A DNA stretch of 64,000 bases from Colius striatus (taxonomy: Eukaryota; Chordata; Aves; Coliiformes; Coliidae): NCBI RefSeq assembly GCF_028858725.1, contig NC_084771.1:5732915-5796914 (forward strand). Reading direction: 5' to 3'. The position numbers were made by a program, and so were the translations under genes. A model generated the notes under the pieces. The model was given only the letters and a program-made list of their open reading frames with translations. It was not told where the DNA came from and searched no databases. Positions 24,561 through 35,246 of the stretch are shown piece after piece; within the stretch, counting starts at the first letter, position 1, and each line of letters opens with the position of its first letter.

Positions 24561-26554
24561 CTGTATGCCCTCTGTGTAGCATGACAGAAGTGGGGGCACA
24601 AAGCCCAATTCCTTTGCTTTCCAGAGCTCAGGAAGTAGAGGTGGTTGGAGTTTTTCTCAAGGTCAGCATGACAGTGGCCTGGGTTGCATCATGGCTATGT
24701 GTCAATTAAACAACCCACAGCTACAGCAATGACTTGTCCCCACAGCCCAAAGGGCCCTTTGCTGCGTGGCTGAACCCCACTGTCAGTCTCACATGTGTCA
24801 GAGCCAGAAATCAATGAGAAGCTCCCGGTTTTTGTGCACCACATTGTCCTGATTAAGGTTTATGAGGCTGCAATTTAATGTCAGAGATCGAAACAATTTG
24901 GTTGGAGAAGAAAAAAAGAAATGTCATTTTAAGCTCAAAGTCAGATTTGCATCAAAAAGGACATTTTAATTGTTCTGATGTTGTCTTAATCCCTTTTCAA
25001 GGAGCAAAAGGACCCATGTGGTGACCCCGCTTGGCTTCATGTCCCAGAGCTGTGCTGTGTTTGATGAATGGCCGGGACAGACAAGACACTGCCCAGGGCA
25101 GTGGCAGGAGGTGGTGAGACCAGCCTATTTTCAATCCCTGAGGGGAAACCAGCCCAAAGCTATAAAGTTGTGAAATCTCTTTTTTTTCCCTTTGCCAATA
25201 TAAAGCTGTGCTTGACTCCATCCAGCTGCAGAAACATGCTTAAAGTTTACAGACTGCTCCTTGTCAGCCCTGACAGCTTTGTACAGCAGCCGGGGAAACA
25301 GAATTACCTGGCAGACCAGGACCTGTGTTCTTTTCCTCTTCTCAGCCCATAAATTATTATTCTCTTTCACCTCTTAGCTGCCTACTCTCTTTGCCTAAAC
25401 AGTTCCCCTTAACCCCTCTTTGAGCCTCACAATCTTTAATAAATATCTATTTTTACCTGTGCCTTTCAGGGTAGTTGATGATGTCCATTAGCAGTGGGGA
25501 ACTGTGAGGCACAAAAGACTCAGGACTTGAATCTCAAAGATGTTTAGGTGCCTAATGAGGCGGGCAGACAGCAGTAGGATTTTTCAAGTGTAGCTAAGCA
25601 GGACGGGCAGCCACGTCTCGAGGCCAGTGGGTTGTGTGTTACCGTCAGCAGCTGTGCACAACTGGGGACTTTGTTTCACAGACCCAGGAGGATAAGCTGG
25701 TTGCTTCTGTATGGCCTGTTATGGACAAAATCGGACTGTGAGTCAAGCCCCTTGGTGTCTTACTTTTCCAACCTCAAGGGCCAGCTGGCTCATTCTGGGG
25801 GGAGAGCACACAGGCAGCCAGTGGAAGTGGAGCCACACATCTCACCCAGAAGAGTGAACCACTGCCATTGGTACCTCATCATGCAGAGTGGTTCACTCTT
25901 CTTGGCCAATATTCCTGCCAACAAACTCTTTGAAAGTGCCACTTGTGCGTCTCAAAGAGCAAGTGGAGTCCCACTTCACCTTCACACCTCCAGATCTCTC
26001 CTGTGCTAAGGCTTTTGGCTTACGACCCGTGGTTGAAATAACGTAGCAGTACACTACTACTAATGCAGCATGTACCCAGACAGCTAGCAGGGGAGAGAAG
26101 ACCTCTGGGGAGACAGCAGAAGGGACAGATGTGAGTCTTGGTGGGTCTCCAGAGGGAGCAGGAGGTTGCTGTTGGCAGCAGGGATGCTGAGCATGCAGCC
26201 TGGCTTTAGCCTCTGCAGCACAGCGCGTCCACACAGGCTGGGGCCTGGTGCTGCTCTGGGTAATGGGTTGCAGCATCACCACTCCAGTGCCAGGCTGGCC
26301 CTGCCAAAGTGGGACTGCAGTGGAAATGAAGGATGGAGGGGTAGAGAGAGAAGGTGCACACATGCACTGGAGACATATTTCAAGGCTAAGACTTCATTTA
26401 CAGCCTCAAGTGACCCCTCTTCACTGACACACAGACCAGAGTGTGGAGAAAGGCAACGTTGTCTCTTTGTTAGTAGAAAGCTGGGAGTGTGGTTGGTAGG
26501 TTTCTACAGCTAATTGCCATGGGATACTTTCTCTGCAGAGCCCTCTCCTTCCTT

Positions 26555-26763
26555 TAGGAATGTGTCCTGGCCCAGTGGTGTGCTTGTCCCCACAAATGAG
26601 AGATTGACAGTGTCTCTGCTAAGCTCTGCACCTCAGCTGCCCTACCCATAAAACTGAGGCAGTCCCTCTTCCACAGAGATAGTTTGAGGGGTAATTGGTT
26701 AGTACTGATAAAGTGCTTTGAGCAGCTAGGACTGTAAAAGTGCCAAGTGCTATTATTAGTCCC
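26555..26763 (+). repeat. MIR-like (CORE-SINE) relic
   Basis: The blocks follow MIR order: GCACCTCAGCTGCCC (for TGCCTCAGTTTCCTC), CATAAAACTGAGG (for CTGTAAAATGGGG), GGTTAGTACTGATAAAGTGCTTTGAG (for the ATAAAGCGCTT region), AAGTGCCAAGTGC and GCTATTATTAGT. It is an old, diverged copy. The match is from consensus memory and the left edge is uncertain. Confidence 0.6.
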
Positions 26764-28249
26764 ATGTCTTTGCTTTACTGTGTCAACCAGATCAAACAGC
26801 CTCCTGGTCCCGCGGCAGCCGCTGCAGCACCCGCTCCCGCACAGCACAGGCCTTGCAGGGCAGCTCGGCCTGCAGCTCACCTTTTCAGGCCAAAAGCAGC
26901 AGCTCCTGCTGCCTGCCGTGGGTGACCGAGCATCCAAAGGAAAGTTTTAGCTACATATTTGTAAATGCTTGTCTGCAGCAGGCTGTTTTGCTGCCTGAGT
27001 GACTGAGAATCCAACCCCTTGTCTAAAAGGGAAATGAGTTTTTCCATCAGTGATTTTCAGGCCGTGCTTAAATCTATGTGAAAAAATTAGTGTTTTGTTG
27101 GTGTGCCACAATTTGTGGGGGCAATTGTGCATTTGTAGCTATTGGCAGCCACTCAGAGAAATGAGTTCATGCTGTTTAGCTCCATGAGTTCTCCAAGAGG
27201 GTGTCTTGGATTCACAATTGGGCTTTAACATGTTGCTTGGCCAGTTTTCCCCCTAAGAGTGGAAGTAGTTTCCTATATATCTGATATTTATAGCTGATCT
27301 GACCTTTTAACTAAGGTATGCTTTTTGGGGGTTGTTTTTGTTTGGGGTTTTTTGTATCTCCCCACACACCTATACATTTCCTTTATTTTCCCCACACAGC
27401 CCTCCACATACAGGACAATAACCTGCGGACTGCCATGTCTGGCTGATGGGAACCCCAAGCTGTAAGAGGTGAATTGGTGAGCATTTGAAAGGTGACTCCC
27501 CCTTCTCTCTGGCTGTGAAAATTAATTATCTTGAGACCCCTAGGGTAATTTGAATTTGGTACAATTAACCAGCAGTTCAAAATCATCTAGGGGGGTGGTG
27601 TGCCTAGACACACAGAGAAATGTTTGCATCAGACTCCGTCTCAGAGGGAAACAGCTAGAAGCGAGTTGTGATGTGAACGCAGCATTCAACAAAGAGGAGC
27701 CAAAGCTTTACTAGAGGTAGCAAAAAAAAATGTCACTGCACCCTGGAATGGTTACCAGGGTGTGAATCAGAAAACATGCCCGCATTTCCAGCTGAGATGC
27801 CAAAAGCTAACATGCTAAGCCATATGTAAGCCTACCGTCACAGGCACACACACTTCCAGCACTCTCCAACTCACGGGCATATGCAACTGCTTTGCTGTTT
27901 TACCCACTCTTTCATCCTGCAGACACCTCCATGATCGACTGGTTCAGAAACTCAAATGCCTGACACCTCTTGAGCTTCTTGAGGATGGCTAATGTAGACA
28001 AGACACCATCTGCAACCATGCTTGGCCTGGCATGAAATCAGACAGGGAAACTCTTTTCATCTTCTTGCACCTTGAGGTCTGATCCCAGAATAATGTTTTC
28101 ATTTTAATTGTCTGTCAGTAGGTAATTTTATTCCTGGTGTCAGCATCCACAATAAGCATGAAGAGTTTTGCCTCTGGCTGTGGCAGTAATGATAGCTGTA
28201 GTACCTCTTGTCCACATCCTCATTTCATACTCAAACCTAAACTGTGAGC

Positions 28250-28355
28250 CATTGTAGAGAGCAAATATATTCTTTGTGTATTTTATGCAGTGCCCAACAC
28301 AATGAGGCCCTGGTCTGTGGATGCTACCATAGTACTACTAATAAATAACAACTCA
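28250..28355 (+). repeat. Tail of an ancient amniote interspersed repeat
   Basis: The blocks ATTGTAGAGAGCA, GTGCCCAACACAATGAGGCCCTGGTC, GATGCTACCATAGTACTACTAATAAATAA match a 3' tail that is common in turtle, crocodilian and bird genomes (CACAATGGGGCCCTGG and CTACCATAATACAAATAATAAA). I do not assign a family name. The same tail occurs inverted at 31.48-31.6 kb. Confidence 0.55.
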
Positions 28356-30617
28356 ACACTAAGATTAACAGTGCCACACAGAGATTTTCTGATTTGGTAC
28401 ATTAACTTCTTATTCTTTTCATGCTGTGAATGTAAGCTGTAGCTGGAGATACAAAGTGCTGTGAAGATTACTGTAAGTATTCTGATCTTCTGAACCCTGA
28501 ATGGAGGTCGCTGTTGTATAATAAATTGCATTAAAATATAAATGAAAAGAAATCATGTACAATTTTTCCAGCAAGAATTATTCACAAGAAGCCTCGTGGA
28601 AGGAATGACTGCATTAGCACCAATAAAAGCCATTATTTCTTTCAGGTGGCTGCCTGAAGCTTCACTAATTAAAGAAACCCATATCAGCATCTGATGTGAT
28701 GTTCAGGGCTCCCAAAGACCCCACTTGTCTCAGGGATTTTGCAGAGCTGAGAGGAGGGGTTTGTTTCACTCATTAGATCAACTAAAGAAATTCTGCTTCA
28801 CAACAAAATGATTTTTTCCCTACTCACCAGAGTGCAAAGATGAGCCAGGCTGGCTGATCCACAGCAGCATGGCTCTTTCTGTCTCATGGGAATGATCCTT
28901 ATTCCAATGGGAGTCAAGAGAAAAACCTTCACTGACTGCTGCAATGGAGATTCCTGCTAACACCATGAATGCCAGTTGTTTTTAATCCTGCCAATAAATT
29001 GCAATTTTCTCTAACAATGGAAAAGAAAATTGCATTTGAAACCCAGTTTCTCTTCTCCCCACCATGACACAATTAAGTAAACTGAGTATGATGTTGGTTT
29101 TTCTTTTTTATTATAAAGAATAACACCTTGGAATAACAAGATTAGATCCATTTTCTCTGCAAAACATAGTCAGGGGAAATTTGAATTAAACCAAAATCAA
29201 TAAAGCACGAGCTTTGTAGAGCCCAAAAGAAACTATATTCTCAATTCCTCTAGCTATGCACTGGCAGCCTCTGCTGACACAGGCTTGAATCCAACCTTAA
29301 GTTCATCACCAACACCTGAGAGTGCAAAATTTCCTCCACATAAATGGATCAATGGGGCTTTAGAGAGAGAGAAATCAGTAAAGCTCTGATGGTGGGTAGT
29401 GATGCCTGGAACAGCTTGCCAAATCATTGATTGCCTATCCTACATAAGCAGTCACTTCTGTTGGCAATATGACAGCAAATGCTGTCGTGGAAATCAAGCA
29501 AGAATATGTTCTGAACTAAACAGATACATGTTTTTAAAGAGGAAAGGGGAAGAGTTTTCCCAGGGCTGACCTTTCTGCAGGCTCTCTGTCTGGTCCTAGG
29601 ACTCCTGGCCATTCAGCAACCGCAGTCTGATGCCTGGAGCTGGCCTGAATTTGAAAGTGGACTTTTCTTTGCTGGGGGATGAGAGCTGAGAGGGGCTGTG
29701 CTGCTTTTTCAAAATGCACAACTATTTCCCTGGGACTAGTAAATGCTGGTGAAAATGTTTCCCTTCCTATCCTGCCACAAGCAACTCTTGTACTATAAAC
29801 TCAAGTGTTTCTGGATAGAACACACTAACCCTGCAGAGACAGCCCTTCTCTGATATGCTATTGAGCACACTTAGAATCATTCTTACATGTTGAATTTTAA
29901 GTGATTCAGACACTACCCTAGTTGATGTTGTACATGCCTGGACCTTGGTTTTTTAAATGGTTTTACAAGGTATTTGAACTTTAACCACTTCACTGCTGCA
30001 GTCTCAGCTGCCCTGTGTCACTCGACTTCTTTGGGGATTGGAATGAAACTTCAGCTCTTCAGAGAACTTGGAGCACACAGCAAAAGCGAAGCACTCAGCA
30101 GGTAACAGCCTCAGAGGTCCTTCTGTTTTAGGAGCTATATTTACAGATTTAACAGGCAACTTTCTATTGCCATTTACATTTAAGTGTACTAGAAGATTAT
30201 TCCTTGGTGTGCTATTTCATTTAAGAGGATTTTCTTCTGTTTCTCTTAATTTGGGACATTGTTCTGATGGTACTAAAATTAATTCCACTAACAGTTATGC
30301 TAATTCAGTGGATATTACCAAGTTCCACTGGTTTGGTCCTTTTCATCCAAATTCATTCCAGTTCTCTTAATACCTTTTACTCCATGCAAATTAGGTTTGA
30401 TACATGTGAGAATGAGTTTGCCTTCCTGTGAAATGCAGGTATTTCTCAAAGAAAACATATTAACTGCTTCTAATATTTGCACAGAGAAAATAATGGTGGG
30501 GTTGTGTTTCTTTTTACCTAAATATAGAATCAGCAAGTACTGATATTCATTTTCTCTGTCTTCAAAGACAAAGAATCAGCATTTAATAGGAGGTATCTGT
30601 CTCCTAGTCACAGCAGA

Positions 30618-30651
30618 TGTGTGTGTGCGTGTATATATATGTATATGTATG
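30618..30651. repeat. TG/TA microsatellite
   Basis: Alternating TG units pass into TATATA and GTATATGTAT, about 34 bp. Confidence 0.85.
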
Positions 30652-31479
30652 CTTTAGTCGCTGTGTGCCAGGTTTTGGTGACAGCAGTGCTGTGCATGCA
30701 AAACCTGGGTCTCTGAAGGCTGGCATCTGCCTGATTTCACAATAACAAGTACGTACATTCAGTCAATGTTTCTGAAAATGCTTCCCAAAATACAATTGCT
30801 ATTTCCAGCCCTTGGGAGTCGCAGGATCCAGAAATACAACTGGCCTCTTATATAACTCACCTTATTGCCATTGTGAGTCAAGCAGCAAGGGGCAGAGATC
30901 TTTTTTTAGGGTGCTATAGGTGTTTTATTCAGCAAGATGTTACTTGAGAAATGATTAGGCTAATTGAGGAAAAAGCTAGATAGAAATAGGTTAAAGAGGT
31001 CTTAAAGTACAGCTTAAAAGAATTAAATCTGGCAGTCTTTATTCAGCTGAGACAAAAGCATCAAGTTAGCAAAGAAAGGACAGTAGCGGGAAACAAAGGG
31101 TGCAAGAGGCACAGTGCTAGAAAAGCAAAAGTATCACTGATGTATCACATGCTTTCTAATAGCTAACTCATGAAAGGGGGAAATGTACTCATGTGAACAT
31201 ACAAACATACCTATGCAGGTATGAGATATTAAACATTACATTGTCTTTGCCATTTTATTTGTCACAACACCAACTACAACCAAGTGAAAATTGTTGTGAG
31301 GTAGCCAGATATAAATCATCTCTGACTTGACCTATGGGCTTGATTTAAAGATGCAGACTGTCCATCTCCACTTAGTTTTGTCCTAATACTCTCCAAATGA
31401 GTAGGAAAAGAAGTTAATATTATTATCAGGTGCAGTTATGCTCCCAAATTACACTTTGTTGTTTTCCATCTCATAATAC

Positions 31480-33130
31480 CTAGGTTCTCCCTGACATCTC
31501 AGTGTATTTACTATTTGTACTACCATAGTAATATGAGATGCTGTTATGGATCAGAATCCACACAAAGGAGAGTCCTGCCTTGAGAGCTTTACCGAGCAGG
31601 AAATGGGAGAACTGAGGAACACAAGGCAGGAGAGGCAGCACAAAGAAACGTGACCCTGTGTTGGACACTACACAGGAATGAAAAGTCTTAAAGAAACATT
31701 ACAGAAATCAATCACTCTGAGCTGTTTGTAGGATCCTTAGAAATAAAAGGCAGCCAAAAGAATGCACAAAAGGACTTCCTTAAAGGTACTGCAAGTGGGC
31801 AGTAGAAATTGGCTGAGTGGAGCTGCAGTTAGATCACAGCAGTGAATGGAAATGGCAGGTAAGGTGAGGTTAGGCTACCGAGGCCTTCCGAAGTGAAGAC
31901 ATGTAGGTAAGGAGTGACATGATGGAGTAGGCTAAGCCAGCACAGAGATGAAAAGAGAAGAACAACACGGTGAAAATGACAGAGTAAGAAAAATGGTCTT
32001 TGTAACAGCATTCTCAGTAAGCAGGAACAAGACAAGGTTATATTTTCCAAGGCCAAAGGAAAGGATATTGCCGTAATTGAGATTTGAAAAGATGGGAGTT
32101 TAGCTATATGGACAGATTTAGACATAGTCTGAGCATAAAGGGCTAGGGAAAGGTCTGAGTCAAAGATGATTACGTACAGGCAGATAATAGTGTAATAGAC
32201 AGAGTCTTGTGGGAGAAGATTCGACACTGTTTTAACTGTACTGAGCTTAAAATAACATTAGGGTTGTCAATTAACTGGTTTTTATCCAGATGGCCCAGGG
32301 ATTGGAGGCTGGAGTATTTGTGCACCGTCTGGGCTGATTATGACCCAGGCACCATATGCTGCAACACAAAAGGACGAGGAACAGGCTTGGAAGTACAGAC
32401 ACAGCCCAAACACCCCAGAAACCCCACTCTCACACAAAAACTTTATAACCTATGCTCTTGCAGATCCAAATAACCACCAGGTGAATCACCAGTCAGGTGA
32501 CTCCAAGAACGTTTCTTCCATTTCATGTCATCTTTGGGCATCTGACCATGCAGGTGTGGGACTCATGGGGTGTTTGTGACTGTGCAGCAAGAGGTAAAGT
32601 CCCATTGAACAATCATAAGGAGGTAACAGAGACCCAAGCCAGGTAGTTTAGGAAAGCATGCCAGTTTGCAGTGGAGAGGCAGAGTTGTGAAAAATCCAAG
32701 TGGAAATTGTTGTTTGAACTGCAGTTGTAGTACACATTATCTGGGGATAAAACATAGAGTGACTAGAATGACCCAAGGGGAAAGGCCTGTTTAATGCCTG
32801 CTGGAAGCTGGAAGGCACATAAGAAAAAGGCCCTAAAGATCTGCTGATAGGTGGGTTAGAAATGTAGGAGAAAAAAAACAAGGGAAAGGACAGTCATGGA
32901 ACAAGCGTGGAGGGTACTGCATTGAGAGATTAGGGTGGAATAATAATCGTGTCCATGAAAGGTGATATGTGCAAGGGGCTGTTTGAGATTTTTTTTTTCC
33001 AGAAATGCAAGGGGCCAAATACAATTGAAGAAATGCAATAAGCCAGGTTGGAAAACCTCTAGGACAAAATCAATGGAAAGAAGTTTATGAGAGGATATAT
33101 GGAGAGCACTTTTAGTTATCTGAGCCATGA
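31480..33130 (-). repeat. Long relic (about 1.6 kb) of the same ancient amniote repeat
   Basis: The left end carries the inverted tail (TATTTGTACTACCATAGTA, GGATCAGAATCC, GAGAGTCCTGCCTTGAGAGCTTTA). To its right follow blocks I know from a widespread amniote repeat: GGAGTGACATGATGGAG, GATATTGCCGTAATTGAGAT, CAGATTTAGACATAGTC, AGGGAAAGGTCTGAGTC, AAAGATGATTACGT, and further matches towards 33 kb. Tail at left means the element reads on the minus strand. The 132-codon open frame on the minus strand at 31829-32227 is inside it and shows no known domain. Interruptions and exact edges cannot be judged by eye. Confidence 0.45.
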
Positions 33131-33984
33131 AGTGCTAGAAATAAGGCCCAAAAAAAGTGTTTCTAGTTTTCAGTGTCAGAAAAGAGATTTAAAATGTGAT
33201 CTGAATGAAACCTTGAGTGAATGATGAGATAAGAAGGATCCTCTGTCTGTATACATACACGTAGATGTAGACCAATAGCTGCACACCTATAGATATAAAT
33301 GTACCAATACACTGAGTTATGATTTACACTTACAAATACCACACTGGAACCAAAGCAGACTTCAAAATTGCATCAGTGATTTTTCTAGGTTGTTTTCACT
33401 GAAAGGATTATGTCAGAAGCCAACAGACAAGACTGTGTGAGGGATGTGGACTAACATTTCATATTCTTTTACTCACTGCTGGCTTCTGATGCTCATTAAT
33501 GGAACACACACAGTTCCATGCTTATTGTAGAAAAATATTCTAGAAACATTTTTTTTTTCATCATAAGAAGCACCAGCCCAATTCCCTTGTGGGATTTGGG
33601 TTTGGTTACCTAAAGTTTTTGGAATTCCAGATGTAAAAGACTGATAATAAAGGAAACACCTAAAAATAAAATTAATTTAAAAATGACTGCCTTGTGGCTC
33701 TTTCTGAAAGTACATCATGTCTGGTACAAATGCATAGAGCACCCCAAGGCATCTTGAGTTCAAAGTTAGCTCTGCAGATGGTGTAGCTATTGGTTCATGG
33801 ACAACAAATGACTGCTAAAATTAAAATTGATAAAAACTTTTTCAGGAAGCTAAGGAGAAGCAGGGGAGACGGTTGTTGTTACAACACTTGCAAACTGGCA
33901 GGTGATGATCTTCCTCCCAAAGGAGCTGGTGCCAGCACCACACTGGCATGAGGCAGGCACTGCCCCAGCTGCAAGACTTGGTTT

Positions 33985-34265
33985 CATAGAATCGTAGAAT
34001 CACAGAATGGCTGGGGTTGGAAGGGACCTCTACAGATCATCCAGTCCAACCCCCTGCTAAACCAGAGTCACCTCGATCAGGTCATACAAGAACGTGTCCA
34101 AGCAGGTTTGGAAACCTCCAGGGAAGGAGCCTCCACACCCTCCCTGGGCAGCCTGTGCCAGGGCTACCTCATCCTTAAAGCTGGTGTTGCTTGTGTTTTA
34201 AGTAGAACTTTTTGTGTACCAGCTTATGTCCATTACCTGTTGTCCTGTCACTGGTCCTGTTACTC
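33985..34265 (-). mobile_element. CR1 LINE fragment, 3' end
   Basis: It begins with CATAGAATCGTAGAATCACAGAATGG and GGTTGGAAGGGACCTCTACAGATCATCCAGTCCAACCCC, which is the reverse complement of the CR1 3' end, followed by the usual CAAGCAGGTTTGG and CTGTTGTCCTGTCACTGG blocks. Similarity is lost near 34265. It is 5'-truncated as nearly all CR1 copies are, and sits about 500 bp before the MTM1 CpG island. Confidence 0.92.
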
Positions 34266-34870
34266 AGTTAGGCCATATATGAAGCTACTAATCGCTTGGG
34301 ATCATGATGGAGCACAAGGTTACTTTTGGTTTGTATTGTTTTCTTCATTTTTTAATTTGACCAGCTCTTCTGTGGTATCCAGCCCTGAGAGCAAGGAGAG
34401 GCACTGCCCCTCCACTGACAGATAGGGATTATCCCTAGTTAGGGCCAGCCACACTACCAGAGAAGCTGGACACAGTCGCTCTGTAACTCAAAAAGACGTT
34501 TTATAACATCAAAACTGTTTTATAATATCACAAATCCCCTTTTCTGAGAGCACGTGGCATCAGGCAAAGGCCCCTCAGCCACCACCTTGCGCTCCAGATG
34601 CAGGCGGCTGCTCTGCACGGCAGGAATGGACCTTTCATACACGGCTTATTTTAAAGCCCTTCTACGAATAACTCTCCTGGCACCTGCATCACCAATTCTT
34701 TTATGTCTTACCAGTTGTGGCTTCCAGCCAGGGAGCATCCAGCCGGCTGCCACCGCCGGGCTGATTATTAACCACCCATCGATCAACTGGATCCGAGCTA
34801 CGCCGGACGCATGTCCCGTGTTGCCCTCCCCTCTGTTTCCGCGGCCGCCCCCTCGGGGCCTCATAGCTCG

Positions 34871-35060
34871 GCAGTGCCGGGCGCCGAGGCCCCGCGGGCC
34901 GCCCCCCGCCTCACGGCTCGGCGGTGCCGGGCGCCGAGGCCCCGCGGGCCGCCCCCCGCCTCACGGCTCGGCGGTGCCGGGCGCCGAGGCCCCGCGGGCC
35001 GCCCCCCGCCTCACGGCTCGGCGGTGCCGGGCGCCGAGGCCCCGCGGACCGCCCCCCGCC
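34871..35060. repeat. 50-bp GC-rich tandem repeat, 3.8 copies
   Basis: Units begin at 34871, 34921, 34971 and 35021 (the last ends early) and read GCGGTGCCGGGCGCCGAGGC then CCCGCGGGCCGCCCCCCGCC then TCACGGCTCG. The copies are nearly identical, with differences GCAGTG in the first and GCGGACC in the last. The complementary strand has a run of six G. Such near-identity suggests a young or actively homogenised array. Confidence 0.95.
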
Positions 35061-35096
35061 GCGTCCCCGCCCCCGCCAGCACCGCCCTCCTCTGGG

Positions 35097-35116
35097 ACTA
35101 CAACTCCCGGCAGGCC
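35097..35116 (+). promoter_or_regulatory. ZNF143/THAP11-type motif (copy 1)
   Basis: ACTACAACTCCCGGCAGGCC matches the promoter motif ACTACAAyTCCCAGCATGC except for G for A in the CCCAG core and AGG for ATG at the end. The motif is well known in vertebrate CpG-island promoters, close to start sites. Confidence 0.6.
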
Positions 35117-35130
35117 CAGCGCCGCCATGG

Positions 35131-35150
35131 CCTACAGCTCCCGGCAGGCC
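35131..35150 (+). promoter_or_regulatory. ZNF143/THAP11-type motif (copy 2)
   Basis: CCTACAGCTCCCGGCAGGCC is a second, slightly weaker copy 34 bp after the first, in the same orientation and sharing the unusual CCCGGCAGGCC end. Confidence 0.5.
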
Positions 35151-35177
35151 CCGGGGCGGCGGCGCGGGGTGGGGCTC

Positions 35178-35187
35178 GTCACGTGAG
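35178..35187. promoter_or_regulatory. Palindromic E-box GTCACGTGAG
   Basis: CACGTG lies in a TCACGTGA palindrome. It fits USF/MITF/TFE and CLEAR-type sites (GTCACGTGAC) with one mismatch. It is 60 bp before the putative exon 1 donor, so it lies at or just before the start site. Confidence 0.5.
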
Positions 35188-35246
35188 CGGGCGAGGCGGG
35201 CCCGCGCCGGGCGGGGAGCGCCGCACTGGGGCCCGCGACGGTGACG
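35188..35246 (+). other. MTM1: Putative noncoding exon 1 of MTM1 (5' end unknown)
   Basis: A good donor (GACG|GTGAGTG) lies at 35246/35247 inside the CpG island. Human MTM1 also begins with an untranslated exon in a CpG island and has its ATG in exon 2, which is the arrangement here. The left end is arbitrary because the transcription start cannot be read from sequence. Confidence 0.45.

Larger units (their letters stand above)
20721..34700. other. Intergenic region between MAMLD1 and MTM1
   Basis: About 14 kb with no recognisable exon. Open frames are short or lie in GC-rich or repetitive DNA. The content includes an orphan GC/CpG-rich patch, a GT-rich minisatellite, MIR-like and older amniote repeat relics, a TG/TA microsatellite and one CR1 fragment near the MTM1 promoter; these are listed separately. 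The stretches 29-30.6 kb and 20.7-21.6 kb look like plain unique sequence. Confidence 0.7.

Noticed and set aside
24246-24709. Cys/Val/Leu/Gly-rich open frames near 24.4 kb, which resemble a keratin-like or repetitive protein
   Set aside because: They are translations of the GT-rich minisatellite. The unit length is not a multiple of three and shifts between frames.
25488-25560. Possible MIR-like words (GGGGAACTGTGAGGCACAAAAGACT)
   Set aside because: Too short and diverged, with no second block in the right order.
25893-26363. 156-codon open frame on the minus strand
   Set aside because: No recognised domain and no splice context. It stops before the MIR-like relic and looks like chance.
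31829-32227. 132-codon open frame on the minus strand
   Set aside because: Lies inside the ancient amniote repeat relic. Not a host gene, and no reverse-transcriptase motif is seen in it.
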